Assembly (NCBI GenBank): GCA_023231475.1
Contig: JALJEE010000135.1
Location: 1 to 30,561, forward strand
DNA length: 30,561 nt
Reading direction: 5' to 3'
From: Seison nebaliae
Taxonomy: Eukaryota > Rotifera > Pararotatoria > Seisonacea > Seisonidae
In this document: one piece after another, positions 1 through 9,700 of the stretch
Layout: each line of letters opens with the position of its first letter
How positions within the stretch are numbered: the stretch's first letter is position 1
Made by a program: the position numbers and the translations under genes
Notes under the pieces: generated by a model
What the model was told of the DNA's origin: nothing
The model's input: only the letters and a program-made list of their open reading frames with translations
The model's database searches: none

Positions 1-221
1 AAAATGCCCTGTTAATGCATGAAATGTTTTAATTTTTTCAAATTTTTTTGCACTATCTTTAAGAGCTTGAATAGGGCTATTTTGTGATATCCACTTTTAC
101 AAAATATACTTCATAGAACAGAAGTTATGAGCTGTTTTATAAAAACGTAAAAGTGTCCGATTACTTTAAATTTCTACTGTATGTTTATTTGCTAAGTAAA
201 ACTTTAGATAAAAATTTAAAA

Positions 222-747
222 TTAACGATAGAAAATTTCCTCAAAATAAAAGAAACAAGACATTATAATTACAATTAATAAAAATTTGTCGACGATTGAA
301 TTAGATGATGATGTTCCGCTGTAAGTCTCACAATGTTTACCTGTGAAACCCTTTGTACATATACACTCGTAGGAAAATTCTATTGAAATACATTGACCAT
401 GTTCACATGGCGATGGATTGCAATTATGTTTAACATTACTTGCAATCATTCTTCCATAACGGATGTCACATTTAGTTCCAAAAAAACCAGGAGAACATTG
501 ACATTTTCCTTCTACAAATTTAGCAAATTTTAAAACATCAATGCCTAAACCAGTATCAGTAATTTTGTGATATAACTTTGACAGACCGAATTGTTATTAC
601 ACTGAACTCCATTGCATGGTGATGTGTCGCTATAAGATGAAACTTTCCATTAAAAAATCGATTAGTCATTATCGCGAAAGTGATCTAACCTTTTAAGAAT
701 AATTGGAAAATAAGAAATATTACTGGTTTTTTTTTTAACATTTTCAT
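222..747 (-). CDS. Secreted or membrane-anchored protein with two EGF domains
   Basis: Three exons, read on the minus strand: 747-690, 642-577 and 511-222 (137 aa). Residues 1-19 form a basic then hydrophobic signal peptide (MKMLKKKPVIFLIFQLFLK). EGF domain 1 has the spacing C-x4-C-x5-C-x3-C-x-C-x8-C and spans the second intron; EGF domain 2 follows (CNPSPC...CICTKGFTGKHC). After a Ser/Thr-rich linker comes a hydrophobic stretch (FLLIVIIMSCFFYF) with a six-residue tail, which fits a membrane segment or a GPI signal. Introns are 47 and 65 nt and start GTTAG and GTTAT. The first acceptor (AATGGAAAG) is poor in pyrimidines; I chose it because it is the one that keeps the frame, whereas the better-looking TTATAG 13 nt downstream breaks it. 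The seven-EGF gene at 1713-2812 is the upstream neighbour on the same strand, so the two may be a local duplication. The ligand or partner is unknown. Confidence 0.78.
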
Positions 748-1712
748 AAAACTCTTATTTTATTTTGATATTAATAGTCCATTGTAAATTATCTAATCTA
801 TAGAAACCTTTCTGTGAAGGATAAACAGAAACGTTTGAAATATCAGATATTTATCTTATCGTTATGTCCACAAAAGAAACTAACCAATAATTCTCCCCTC
901 ATATAGTCTCTAAATTCCTTTGGGGACATTTCATTTTAAGCAATATTAACTAAAATCAGCTTTACTTTATCGTAGTTGATAAGTGTTAAAAAATTTGTTT
1001 AATATTCATTATCTTTAAATTTGATACGATTCTTTCGTCTACCAGTTACATGAGGACAGATATCGAAATTCGTGTTTTAGAGTAATACTATATATGTTCT
1101 ATTCATTAGAATATCTATTAAGTGAATCTTATGTATTAGGTAATTGAATAAAAACGAACGAATAGTTTTAAAACAATTGTAATCTTTGTCCGTATCATTT
1201 TTAGTTGATTTTTTTCTTTAAATTCCCTTCGTTTGTCTTTCCTGATGAAACATGAAAAAAAATGAAGCTCTCCTGGAACGTTTTTTTCCATTTTCGAAAC
1301 TTTCATTTTTTATTTCAAATTTGCGCGAAAGAAAAAAATCCAGGATGGCTTATGTCCGAGAATCAAATTATGGAATAGGAAAAACTCTGTTCCCTCTGAA
1401 ATTTACACCCAACACAGAGTCAATACAGATAGCGTACAATTATGTATAAATTTTTATGAATATATAATTGCAGTATAAAATAGAATAAGATACAATTATA
1501 TTCAATGACATAACATATATTACCTACAAACATTGGTAATCTTCTCATGAATGAAAATGCTTAAAGGTTTTCGATTGGAAACAACTTACAAGTTAGATTT
1601 GAATCTGAATATTAATAATTTATCTTATTACAATAATATAATGTTAAATCGAAACGACTATTTAACTAAATTAAGATAATGTTATCATAATGAGAAAGTT
1701 TTATTAAAGCAA
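748..1712. other. Intergenic region between the two EGF genes
   Basis: This AT-rich stretch lies between the start of the two-EGF gene and the end of the seven-EGF gene. I see no convincing coding sequence, RNA gene or repeat. A 65-codon plus-strand frame at 1252-1449 has low-complexity content and no recognisable domain, and I do not call it a gene. Promoter elements of the two-EGF gene should lie just above 747, but no clear TATA box is visible. Confidence 0.5.
1700..1705 (-). promoter_or_regulatory. Poly(A) signal AATAAA of the seven-EGF gene
   Basis: A canonical AATAAA on the minus strand begins 8 nt after the TAA stop of the seven-EGF gene. This implies a very short 3' UTR. Confidence 0.5.
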
Positions 1713-2812
1713 TTAATGCCAAAAGAATGTGACCGATCCCAATATGAAGAATAAGGATGATACCGATAGTTTTGTTTCTGATGCACTTGAAACCATCATT
1801 AATTCGCAATTCTCTCCAACAAATCCCATAGTACATTGACAATAATATGACGAAGAAAGTTCAAAACATTCTCCGTCATTTTGGCAAGGATAACTGAGAC
1901 ATGCAGCATTATAACTTACTCTAATTTCACAAAACTTTCCATAGAATGAATTGCGACAACTACAAAAGCTATTGCCATTCCTTTTCTCACATAATCCAAA
2001 ATTTTGACACGGATTTGGTATGCACGGATTTAAATCTCTGATTAGACATTGCATTCCGGTGTACCCTCGGGGACATTTGCAATAATATGAAAAATCAGTG
2101 GTTATACAGGATCCTCCATTTGAGCATGGATAACTAACACATGGCTCGATTCCGATGACGTTGTTATTTATTTCGCAACGTTTCCCACTATATTGAGGTA
2201 GGCAACGACAGGAATATTGTCCATTTACACCTACACATTCACCATTATTATAACATTGTCCGGCACACGGTCCGTCTGATTGATTGTTTAATGTAATTTC
2301 ACAAAATTTTCCTGCGTATTTTAAGATACATTTACAAACAAAAGCGTTACTGTTAACAATACAGTATCCACCATTAACACACGTAACGTTTGAACATGGA
2401 CTCGTTGGGAAATCTTTCAAAAATGTTTCACAACGTTCACCTGTGAATGTCCTAGGACAATGACAAACATATCTTCCTGCATCATCAATGCATGTTCCAG
2501 CGTTAAGACATGGCATACTGCGACATGCTTTATTGTAGATATCTGCCGTTTTTTCGCACAATATCCCAGTATATCCGAAAGGACATATACACTCGTTACC
2601 TGAAAATCAGTAATACTGAAAAATTGATGGAGAACTTTAGATCTAACCCATACATGAACCTCCATTTATACAATGATTGATTGTACAACTTTCCACCGTA
2701 TGACTAACATCCAAAACTATAAGAAAATCGTGTACATATAAATTGGACTCATGTCAGTATAAGAATATTAACCACAAATGAACAAAACGACGATTGTCAC
2801 AAACTTATTCAT
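1713..2812 (-). CDS. Seven-EGF-domain protein, probably GPI-anchored
   Basis: Three exons on the minus strand: 2812-2773, 2716-2648 and 2599-1713 (331 aa). Exon 1 (40 nt) encodes a signal peptide, MNKFVTIVVLFIC. Exon 2 holds the first half of EGF 1 (ESCTINHCINGG) and exon 3 starts inside that domain (GNECICPFGYTG), so splicing restores all six cysteines. Six more EGF domains follow, beginning at ACRSMPC, PCSNVTC, PCAGQC, PCVSYPC, PCIPNPC and ACLSYPC. None shows the full Asp/Asn pattern of calcium-binding EGF. The C-terminus has small residues (SSASE), a short spacer and a hydrophobic tail ending the protein (SSLFFILGSVTFFWH), the layout of a GPI-attachment signal. Both introns (56 and 48 nt) start GTTA. 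Delta/Notch-like or Crumbs-like relationship is possible, but no DSL, LamG or Notch module is present, so I assign no orthologue. Confidence 0.9.
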
Positions 2813-3603
2813 AATATTTGATTTAATGTTTTCAAAAATGTAATAATTTTTCAGGTGGAATAATATTTTCAATAAAAATAAGTATATATAGTACCTCGAA
2901 ATGAGGGAGGTAGAATTGTAGTAATATTGAATAGAAAGCTAGTATGAAATTTTATACAATAATTCGTATAATGAATGACCTTTTATCGAAAATTATTTTA
3001 GTATCAAACTATGCCGCACACTATTGTTCAAAACATCTATTTTATTCTTTCATTTATTGACGTTTTTTAACCCTGACAAATCACATTACTATGTTAGTTA
3101 ACATAGCTTTTGGAATATCTTGACTATTGAAATTTTACAATTGAATTGTTCATTTTCTTTTATTAAAACTGGATGGAGTAATTTTAGTGGCCATTATAAC
3201 TCTTTCGAAAAGTCTATTGACTGACTGTGAGATGAATTGTTTCTCTGATTTTTTTTAAAAAAATTATCAATTTAGCTGTTTTGATTTCCAATAATTAAAA
3301 CGTTGGACCAAGGACAGTTTCATCAGAAAAAGTGTTTCAGAATAAAATTATTTACAATGAAATTCATCTAATATATTTTGTATCATATAAATTATTCATC
3401 AAAATATTTCATTACTTCATTGAAGTCAATTCATTTCCCCTCAAAAATATTTCAAACAAGACATTTTAGCAGCGTTCATACATATATGTATTTGTATCAT
3501 TATAATGATAAAATTGAATGTAAATATGTTTTTCATTAATAAAATAAACGAAATTCAGTAAATATATTTACTGCACAGATAATAAAATGGAAATAATGAA
3601 AGA
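2813..3603. other. Intergenic region between divergent genes
   Basis: AT-rich sequence between the minus-strand EGF gene and the plus-strand genes that begin at 3604 or 3942. It should hold both promoters. Apart from the TATA-like run at 2883-2890, I see no coding sequence, tandem repeat or RNA gene. Confidence 0.5.
2883..2890 (-). promoter_or_regulatory. TATA-like box of the seven-EGF gene
   Basis: TATATATA on either strand, 71 nt upstream of the start codon at 2812. The position suits a TATA box with a short 5' UTR. In such AT-rich DNA the match could easily be chance. Confidence 0.3.
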
Positions 3604-3942
3604 ATGTACAAAGAAAATGAGAATTACGAAACGAATGATTATCTTGTTCTATTACATGATGAACTAGTTGATGATCGGATGTTAGATAATAAAAGAGATA
3701 AGAGAGATGAAGTGAAAAGTATTAGCCCTCTTCCCGTGTACAAACGAAGAACGAATATTTATATAACAGATTTCCATTCCATGTGAATAAAAGATATGCA
3801 AAACATGAATTTATAGTGAAGGCAAATGAGTTGAGCGTTTTTAAGGATGGACGAAGGCCATATTTCTATGAACGTCGAAAGGATGTTTAAGTTAGACGTA
3901 GGGGCAGATATAATTTTTTTACTAACTTAATTTAAGAAGTGA
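3604..3942 (+). CDS. Doubtful small gene rich in dibasic sites
   Basis: An open frame from 3604 and a second frame ending near 3890 can be joined into one 65-aa protein using exons 3604-3680, 3770-3884 and 3937-3942. Both introns start GTT as elsewhere in the window (GTTAGATA, 89 nt; GTTTAAGT, 52 nt), and the second has a perfect TACTAAC branch-point match. The predicted product has many dibasic sites: NKR, GRR and ERRK. The segment between NKR and GRR would be a peptide ending in Gly, as in amidated neuropeptide precursors. However, I find no signal peptide, and without splicing the first frame simply runs to 3786. If the second intron is removed, the stop TGA overlaps the SelP-like start codon as TGATG. 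It could instead be 5' UTR of the SelP-like gene or noncoding. I do not recognise the protein. Confidence 0.28.
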
Positions 3943-4557
3943 TGGTAGTATCAATCTTAGCAACGTTATGCTTAGCTGCATTTTGCACTCGGCGAGATCT
4001 AGTTACCAATACTGATCAACCGATAATCCCCAAACAAAATGTAACAATTTTACATTTTCTTAGTTCTGGGTGTCATACTTGTCATCAGAAAGTGAGAACG
4101 TTAGTCTAAGAAATTCTTCAAGAATGATATTGATTCTTTTCATAGATGGGCAAAGTCGATGAGTGAAATAACTGAAAAGAGGAAAGTTGACGATTTGACA
4201 TTATCTGTTGTTAACGTTCCATGGGCGAGACGCGCCGAAAAATTGGTGGAGATTTACAAAGTCAATGGAGGAACAGGAAATATTCAAATTTTCCAAGATT
4301 GGTTTGGTCCAAAGAATATTCATGATTATTTCAATTCAGCTTTTGGTGATTTGATTTTATACGATCGGTTTCTTTTACTATTATCTAATTTGTGTATATT
4401 CATTTTTTTACTGCCTACTAGATGTGGAGTAGAACGTTTTCGTTTAAATGAAAGACCACGTCATTTAACTAAAGCGATTATCGTTAAAGTTAAATCAGTA
4501 TACAATGATCATTATGATTGTCGTACGATCAGAAATAAACGAAGCCCGGCTATTTGA
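3942..4557 (+). CDS. Selenoprotein P N-domain homologue with Cys in place of Sec
   Basis: Three exons: 3942-4099, 4146-4367 and 4422-4557 (171 aa). Residues 1-15 (MVVSILATLCLAAFC) form a signal peptide, so the protein is predicted to be secreted. From residue 34 it follows the thioredoxin-like N-terminal domain of selenoprotein P from memory of the human protein. VTILHFLSSGCHTC (34-47) matches VTVVALLQASUYLC, SVVN matches YIVVN, and DLILYDRCG (121-129) matches DFLIYDRCG. The redox motif UxxC of vertebrate SelP is therefore CHTC here (Cys44, Cys47). The His-rich and Sec-rich C-terminal parts of vertebrate SelP are absent. Expected role is extracellular redox or selenium-related, but the substrate is unknown. 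Introns are 46 nt (GTTAGTCT) and 54 nt (GTTTCTTT). The 54-nt intron is stopless and a multiple of three, so its retention would add 18 hydrophobic residues. The stop is TGA followed by two codons and TAA. Confidence 0.85.
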
Positions 4558-4663
4558 CGTGGTTAAACACGTCCGTCTATCATATCAAATAATTGACCGA
4601 TATTCATCAGAATGACTAATATAAAACACAAAGATTTATTTCGATTTTATATTACGAATTATT

Positions 4664-4669
4664 AATAAA
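4664..4669 (+). promoter_or_regulatory. Poly(A) signal AATAAA of the SelP-like gene
   Basis: AATAAA about 107 nt after the SelP-like stop codon, in the short gap before the converging Ly6 gene. It fits the 3' end of that transcript. Confidence 0.4.
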
Positions 4670-4843
4670 ATTTAAAAACGTTTGTCCCAAACTGAAATGA
4701 CGCTTACAAAATTAGTCCGAATAGAAAAAATCACGAAGTAGTTCTTTAAAATATGTCAAAATTACTGTAAAGTTGTCAAATATTCAAATTAAACAAAATG
4801 TTGCTTTCAGTTCTTCATATGTTGTTCGAGATTGGTTGTTGAA

Positions 4844-5435
4844 TTAATTTACCATAGTTGTCATAAATCCCATACACACGGTCAATAAAACCGTCAACGA
4901 GTTATACATTAAATTAATCGATCCACTTTTCTTAGTATCACAATCTACAACCATATTGTTACAGTTTGACGTAGTACAAGCGCTATCTTTTACCTCATAT
5001 CCTACTAGAAATAATATTTTGCTTTCGTCGAATAAATGAAAATGAACAAATTTTAACCATCCAAAGTAATGCCGTTAGTAAAACAACCTCGAACAACCAG
5101 TGAATTGGATGTACAGTTTTCATGCTTCACAAATGTCTAAAAATTTTAATGCAATATGAACAATATGAAATTTCAATTTCTACTAACCAAACAAGAGAAA
5201 CCAGCAGTAAAATTACAGGATTTCTCCTCAATACTACCAAGGGTTTTTACACAAGCACTTTGCGTTTGATCGGCATGACTTCCACATTGATAACAAGTGG
5301 TATCCTCTTCCGCACAGATCACTAATCCGATAAAAACTAGATAAATATGCAAAAAATAAGAGATTACTGGAAATCAGAAACCGACAAAGACCAACGGATA
5401 AAGAGAAATATTAAAATATTGCACAAATCTTTCAT
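4844..5435 (-). CDS. Ly6/uPAR (three-finger) GPI-anchored surface protein
   Basis: Four exons on the minus strand: 5435-5396, 5336-5188, 5136-5058 and 5004-4844 (142 aa). Exon 1 (40 nt) and the start of exon 2 give a signal peptide (MKDLCNILIFLFI, then LFIGLVICA). The mature part begins with the Ly6 signature TTCYQCGS, has further cysteines through CVKTLG, SCNFTAGFSC, ENC and RGCF, and ends with the diagnostic ACTTSNCNNM (Cys followed by Asn). The tail after SGSINLMYNSL is hydrophobic (TVLLTVCMGFMTTMVN), as in a GPI signal. Ly6 proteins sit on the outer membrane face and bind receptors, channels or complement; the partner here is unknown. Introns are 59, 51 and 53 nt (GTTGG, GTTAG, GTTAA). 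The second donor was chosen as the in-frame GTTAGTAG. The start codon is preceded by an acceptor-like GGTTTAG. Confidence 0.86.
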
Positions 5436-6386
5436 TTCTAAACCGACCCGTTTAAAATGAGTTTGACTAAAAAATGATTCTTTTACTGAAATTTTTCCTC
5501 AACTGTTGTTCGTACCATTTAAATAGTAATGGATTATTTACCAATTGCATGAACGAAATCGATCAAAAACGGATTAGCATTAATAACACATTTCGTATTA
5601 TCGTTCAGTGGTCATATTTACTTAACTATTGTTGTCGTAAAAATTGATAGTTATCGATTTACTTTCCCCGATTGCACAATATCATACTAAACAGAGAAAC
5701 ATTTAACTTTCGACTCATAAATAATAAACGCAGCAATCACTCTGTTTTTTCAATTGAAACACAATTTCCAACCAATGTCAAATTTATCCTTATCGTCTAA
5801 AGTCTTCTTGAACAAACATCTTCCTACTTAATTTTATTAGCCGATATACGAACAATGAAGTTTATGAATATTGGCCTGTCAACAATTAAAACTCGTTTTT
5901 CAAACTAGTCGTTGCTTAAAATTATAGAACCAAATTTTTTAAAACACGAATTAAACTTTGACCATGGAAACCATTGTAATACGAATAACGATGACAATCT
6001 AATGTACAATACAAGTTAACTACGATGATTGTTCGTAAAAAAACTAAAACAAGATGTATTTTCGAATTTCAACTTGGCACGATCAATTAAATATATTAAA
6101 GTAGATATCATTTAGGTTGATGCTAAAAGTTAAATTAACATTCATGAAAGCCCATGATGATATATGATATGATAGAATGATGATTTTCCAAACATAATAA
6201 ACATTAAAATAATGGTTGAGTGGTATAATTGAAGGTTATTTTTTAGAAAAAATTGCTTTTAGATAAATGAGAAAATTAATATTTTGAATTTTAAGTTTTT
6301 GAGAGAATTATTTAATTTTTACTTATTTTGTTGTTCACACGAATATAATATTAATTTTAGAGTAAATTTAAAAACAAATAAAAAAG
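5436..6386. other. Intergenic region with no recognisable gene
   Basis: About 950 nt of AT-rich sequence between the divergent Ly6 gene (minus) and the small membrane-protein gene (plus). Frames are short and closed in all directions, and I see no RNA gene or repeat. The acceptor-like TTAATTTTAG ending at 6360 lies 26 nt before the next start codon with no donor that I can match to it. Confidence 0.5.
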
Positions 6387-6676
6387 ATGGAATCTGAAAA
6401 ATATTATAAATTGTTAGAAAAAGCTCCGAAAAGTAAAAAAGATTTAGAAGATGGAATTCGAAATGACTGGGTCACTTTACCATTCTCATTCTACTTCACA
6501 TCATTTCTCATCGTTTTTGTGGTTGTTCTCGGTTAATGTGATTGAATTATCAATATCTGAACATCTGATTGTGACATCCGTTCATTTTAGGACATATTCT
6601 CATCTATTACGGATATAGTCCCATACCATATCCCGGTGTGCTATACAAAGAACGACCAATTCGTGGATTTTACTAA
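6387..6676 (+). CDS. Small single-pass membrane protein (76 aa)
   Basis: Two exons: 6387-6531 and 6591-6676, joined across a 59-nt phase-1 intron (GTTAATGT...TTTTAG). The first 37 residues are charged and helical-looking (YYKLLEKAPKSKKDLEDG). Next is one hydrophobic segment (FYFTSFLIVFVVVLGHILIYY), then a short Pro/Tyr-rich end (PIPYPGVLYKERPIRGFY). There is no cleavable signal peptide, which suggests a tail-type or single-pass protein of an organelle membrane, for example a small mitochondrial or ER subunit. I do not recognise the family. The stop lies only 107 nt before the VPS15 start on the same strand, so the two might be co-transcribed. Confidence 0.8.
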
Positions 6677-6783
6677 AAACGATAAATCATTACATTATAA
6701 TATTATTTAAATTTCTCTAAATTATTTTCTTTTGCCATTTTTCGCTTTTGTAGAATTAGAATTATGTTAAATTAGCTGAAGGA

Positions 6784-9700
6784 ATGGGTAATCATAGTAA
6801 TCGGTTCCAATATGAACCGATAGAGAAATATTTTGATGAGAAATTGTTGAGTAATTATAAGTTCTCTTATGCGTTAGGAACGACTCGATTATCAAAATCA
6901 GCTGTGGCGATTGATGAGACAACGAATTGTTTATGTGTAGTGAAAGTATATCCATTCATCAATTTAACGTTGGATGAGAATCAAAGAAATTTAATGAAGA
7001 ATAATGGTGCGAATGGTAAGAAGGAATTGAACGAACAAATCTCTTTAGAATCGAATGATACGAATCGGAATCAAAAAGACATTTCAATAAATCGTTTAAT
7101 GAATAATGAAGTGAATAATTTCGATTATCAAATGAGACAATTATCCGAATTATCTATCGAACAAACGAGTAATTGTTTATCATTTTATAACATTTTTTAC
7201 ATTGCCTCACATAATTGGGCGATAACGATACGTCCATTCGTCAAAATGAATCTTTACGAACGAATTCATTCGATTATTCCATTGATCGATATCGAAAAAC
7301 GATGGATCACTTTTCAATTATTAGAATCGTTGAAACAAATACATTCGATGAACATCGTTCATGGTGATATAAAGATGGAGAATATTTTATTGACATCAAC
7401 ATCTTGGTTATTCCTGTCTGATTTCGCCACATTCAAACCGTCGTCAGTAAGTGATGGTGATTTCATTTTTTATTTTGATTCTTCGTGGAGAACAACATGT
7501 TGTTTAGCTCCAGAACGTGTATGTTGCAATGAGGAGAATAGTCGATTAATGAAGAAATCGTGGACGATGGATATATTTAGTGCTGGTTGTGTTCTATTGG
7601 AATTATTCTCCAATAATCATCATCCACCATTTACAATGGCATTATTACTCGCTTACAAGAAAGGTGAATATGATATTGAACAACGATTGCTGATGGTGGA
7701 GAATGTAGAAATCAGGAATTTGTGTAGGGATATGGTTCAAATTCAACCCAACAAACGATTATCAGCGAAAGATTTATTGAACAAATATAAAGGTCGAATC
7801 TTTCCCAAAAATTTCTCGACAGTTCTCCATCCATTAATTCAAGTATCATCGATGAATGGAACGAATTCATTTCCACCCGATATGTTAATCGAATTATTCT
7901 CTTTACAATTAACGAAAGAGAAATTGCGATTGATGACGAATGAAATATTTGGAAATTTAATTATATTTAACGTTATATTGGAATATTGTCGAAAAGTGCG
8001 TTCAAACGAAACACAGATCCAATCGATGAAATTATTAGAATTAATTATTGAAGATATTTATGAAAGAATTCGATTGAATAAAAATGAATTGTTGTTAAAT
8101 GAATTAATTGAGGAGAAATCGAATGATAAGTATTGGAAAAATTATTTAATATTTTCTCAAATAATTGTCGACCGATTTATTCCGATACTCATCGGAAATT
8201 TCATTATGCCACAGACATTCTCCAATAATTTCAATATTCAATCATTTTATCAATATGACGATATTATGATGCATTCAGCTGATATCCGTTTAGCACCACA
8301 ATCATTATCGATCGTTTGTCAATCGTTTATGTTGATTGATAAATTGTTAACAAATTTCATCATCGTCAATCCGAGTTATGATAATATTTATTTATATGTA
8401 TCATATCTCCTGCCACAATTGAAGAATGTTTTCGATATTATTCGATATTCTACATTATCCATCAATTCGTCATCATCGTCAACTACCTCCAATACAGCCA
8501 TATCAGCAACATCAGTGAATGATGAATCGAATAAATTGAATGAAACTCCAATAAATGATCTTCCCCTTTCCTCATTCATCCAAACAACACCAACAACAAC
8601 GAGTGTTCTAATGATAAGTAATTCGAATTATATGAAATATTTATTAGCGAAATATATTAATCGATTTATATTGATTGCGACTGATTATCATAAAAATATT
8701 CAAAAAGTTTTCATGGAGATTAAGGAGTCATATGAGAATAATAAGAATGATAATATAATATTAAACGAATCAGTAAAATGGGCGAAAGAAATTAGTGATT
8801 GGACGAGTGAAAATGATACACAATCAACATTGTTAGAGAATGAATTAGATGAGAATGAAATGAATTTGAAAGAAAATGAAAATGATGTTTCCACAGTGAA
8901 ACTATTGTTCGTCGATGTAAATAAGAGTTTAATGAAATTTTTAGATTTATTCGTCGAACTATTTCTAACGGATAATGACAAATCCATACGTCTCGTCTTC
9001 CTCCAATATATTGGGAGTTTGTTAAAAAAGAATTGTCAATCAGATCAGTTAGGTGATAAGATATTGAAGCATACACTCACCTTCTTCAACAACAATCCAA
9101 ATTGGCAACTGAGACATCAATTCTATGAAACACTGACGAACATCGTCATTTATTTGCCAATGAATGAAATTGTGAATTTTAAGACGTTTCTCGAAGAGGG
9201 AATCTTCGACAACGAAGAAACGGTACGTGTCGCTTGTTTGAAGATGTTGAGGAAACTGATATCTCTCAATGTGTTCTGTGTGAAGAAATTGGAATTCTTC
9301 ATCGATTATCTTCAATCAAATTTAACTTATCCAAATAAAGAAATTATTCATTTGACTTTAGCTGTTTATCGTCAAATACTTTTCCCTCATTGGCATGGTG
9401 GAATGACGAAAGAGATGGCAATAAAATCGATTAATTTAAGTGCAATCGAACGAATCATAACAATTTTCAAATCATATTTTCGGAAATCATCATTCGAATT
9501 GGAATGGAATGAGAAGATCGATGATATAGATACGGAATCGATTGAATATCAACGATATGTTCGAAGAGAACGAATTCATCAATTGGAATTAGAAAGAAAT
9601 GAAAAATGTTTCCATATCAATAATTTGGTAGTGAAATTGTTCGACATCGAACGAGCGATGGATGATTTGGTAGAACAATTTCCTTTGACATTTATTCGAG

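Noticed and set aside
512-690. Apparent frame breaks within the two-EGF gene, suggesting a pseudogene
   Set aside because: They disappear when 47-nt and 65-nt introns with GTT donors and AG acceptors are removed; the spliced product then has all EGF cysteines in correct spacing.
1252-1449. Plus-strand 65-codon open frame
   Set aside because: No domain, signal peptide, splice partner or sensible composition; a frame of this length is expected by chance.
5122-5325. Plus-strand 67-codon frame
   Set aside because: It lies antisense to the Ly6 exons and introns, which give a coherent protein on the minus strand.
8388-9315. Four antisense frames within VPS15 exon 1
   Set aside because: They are shadows of codon-biased coding sequence on the opposite strand, without introns, domains or signal peptides.
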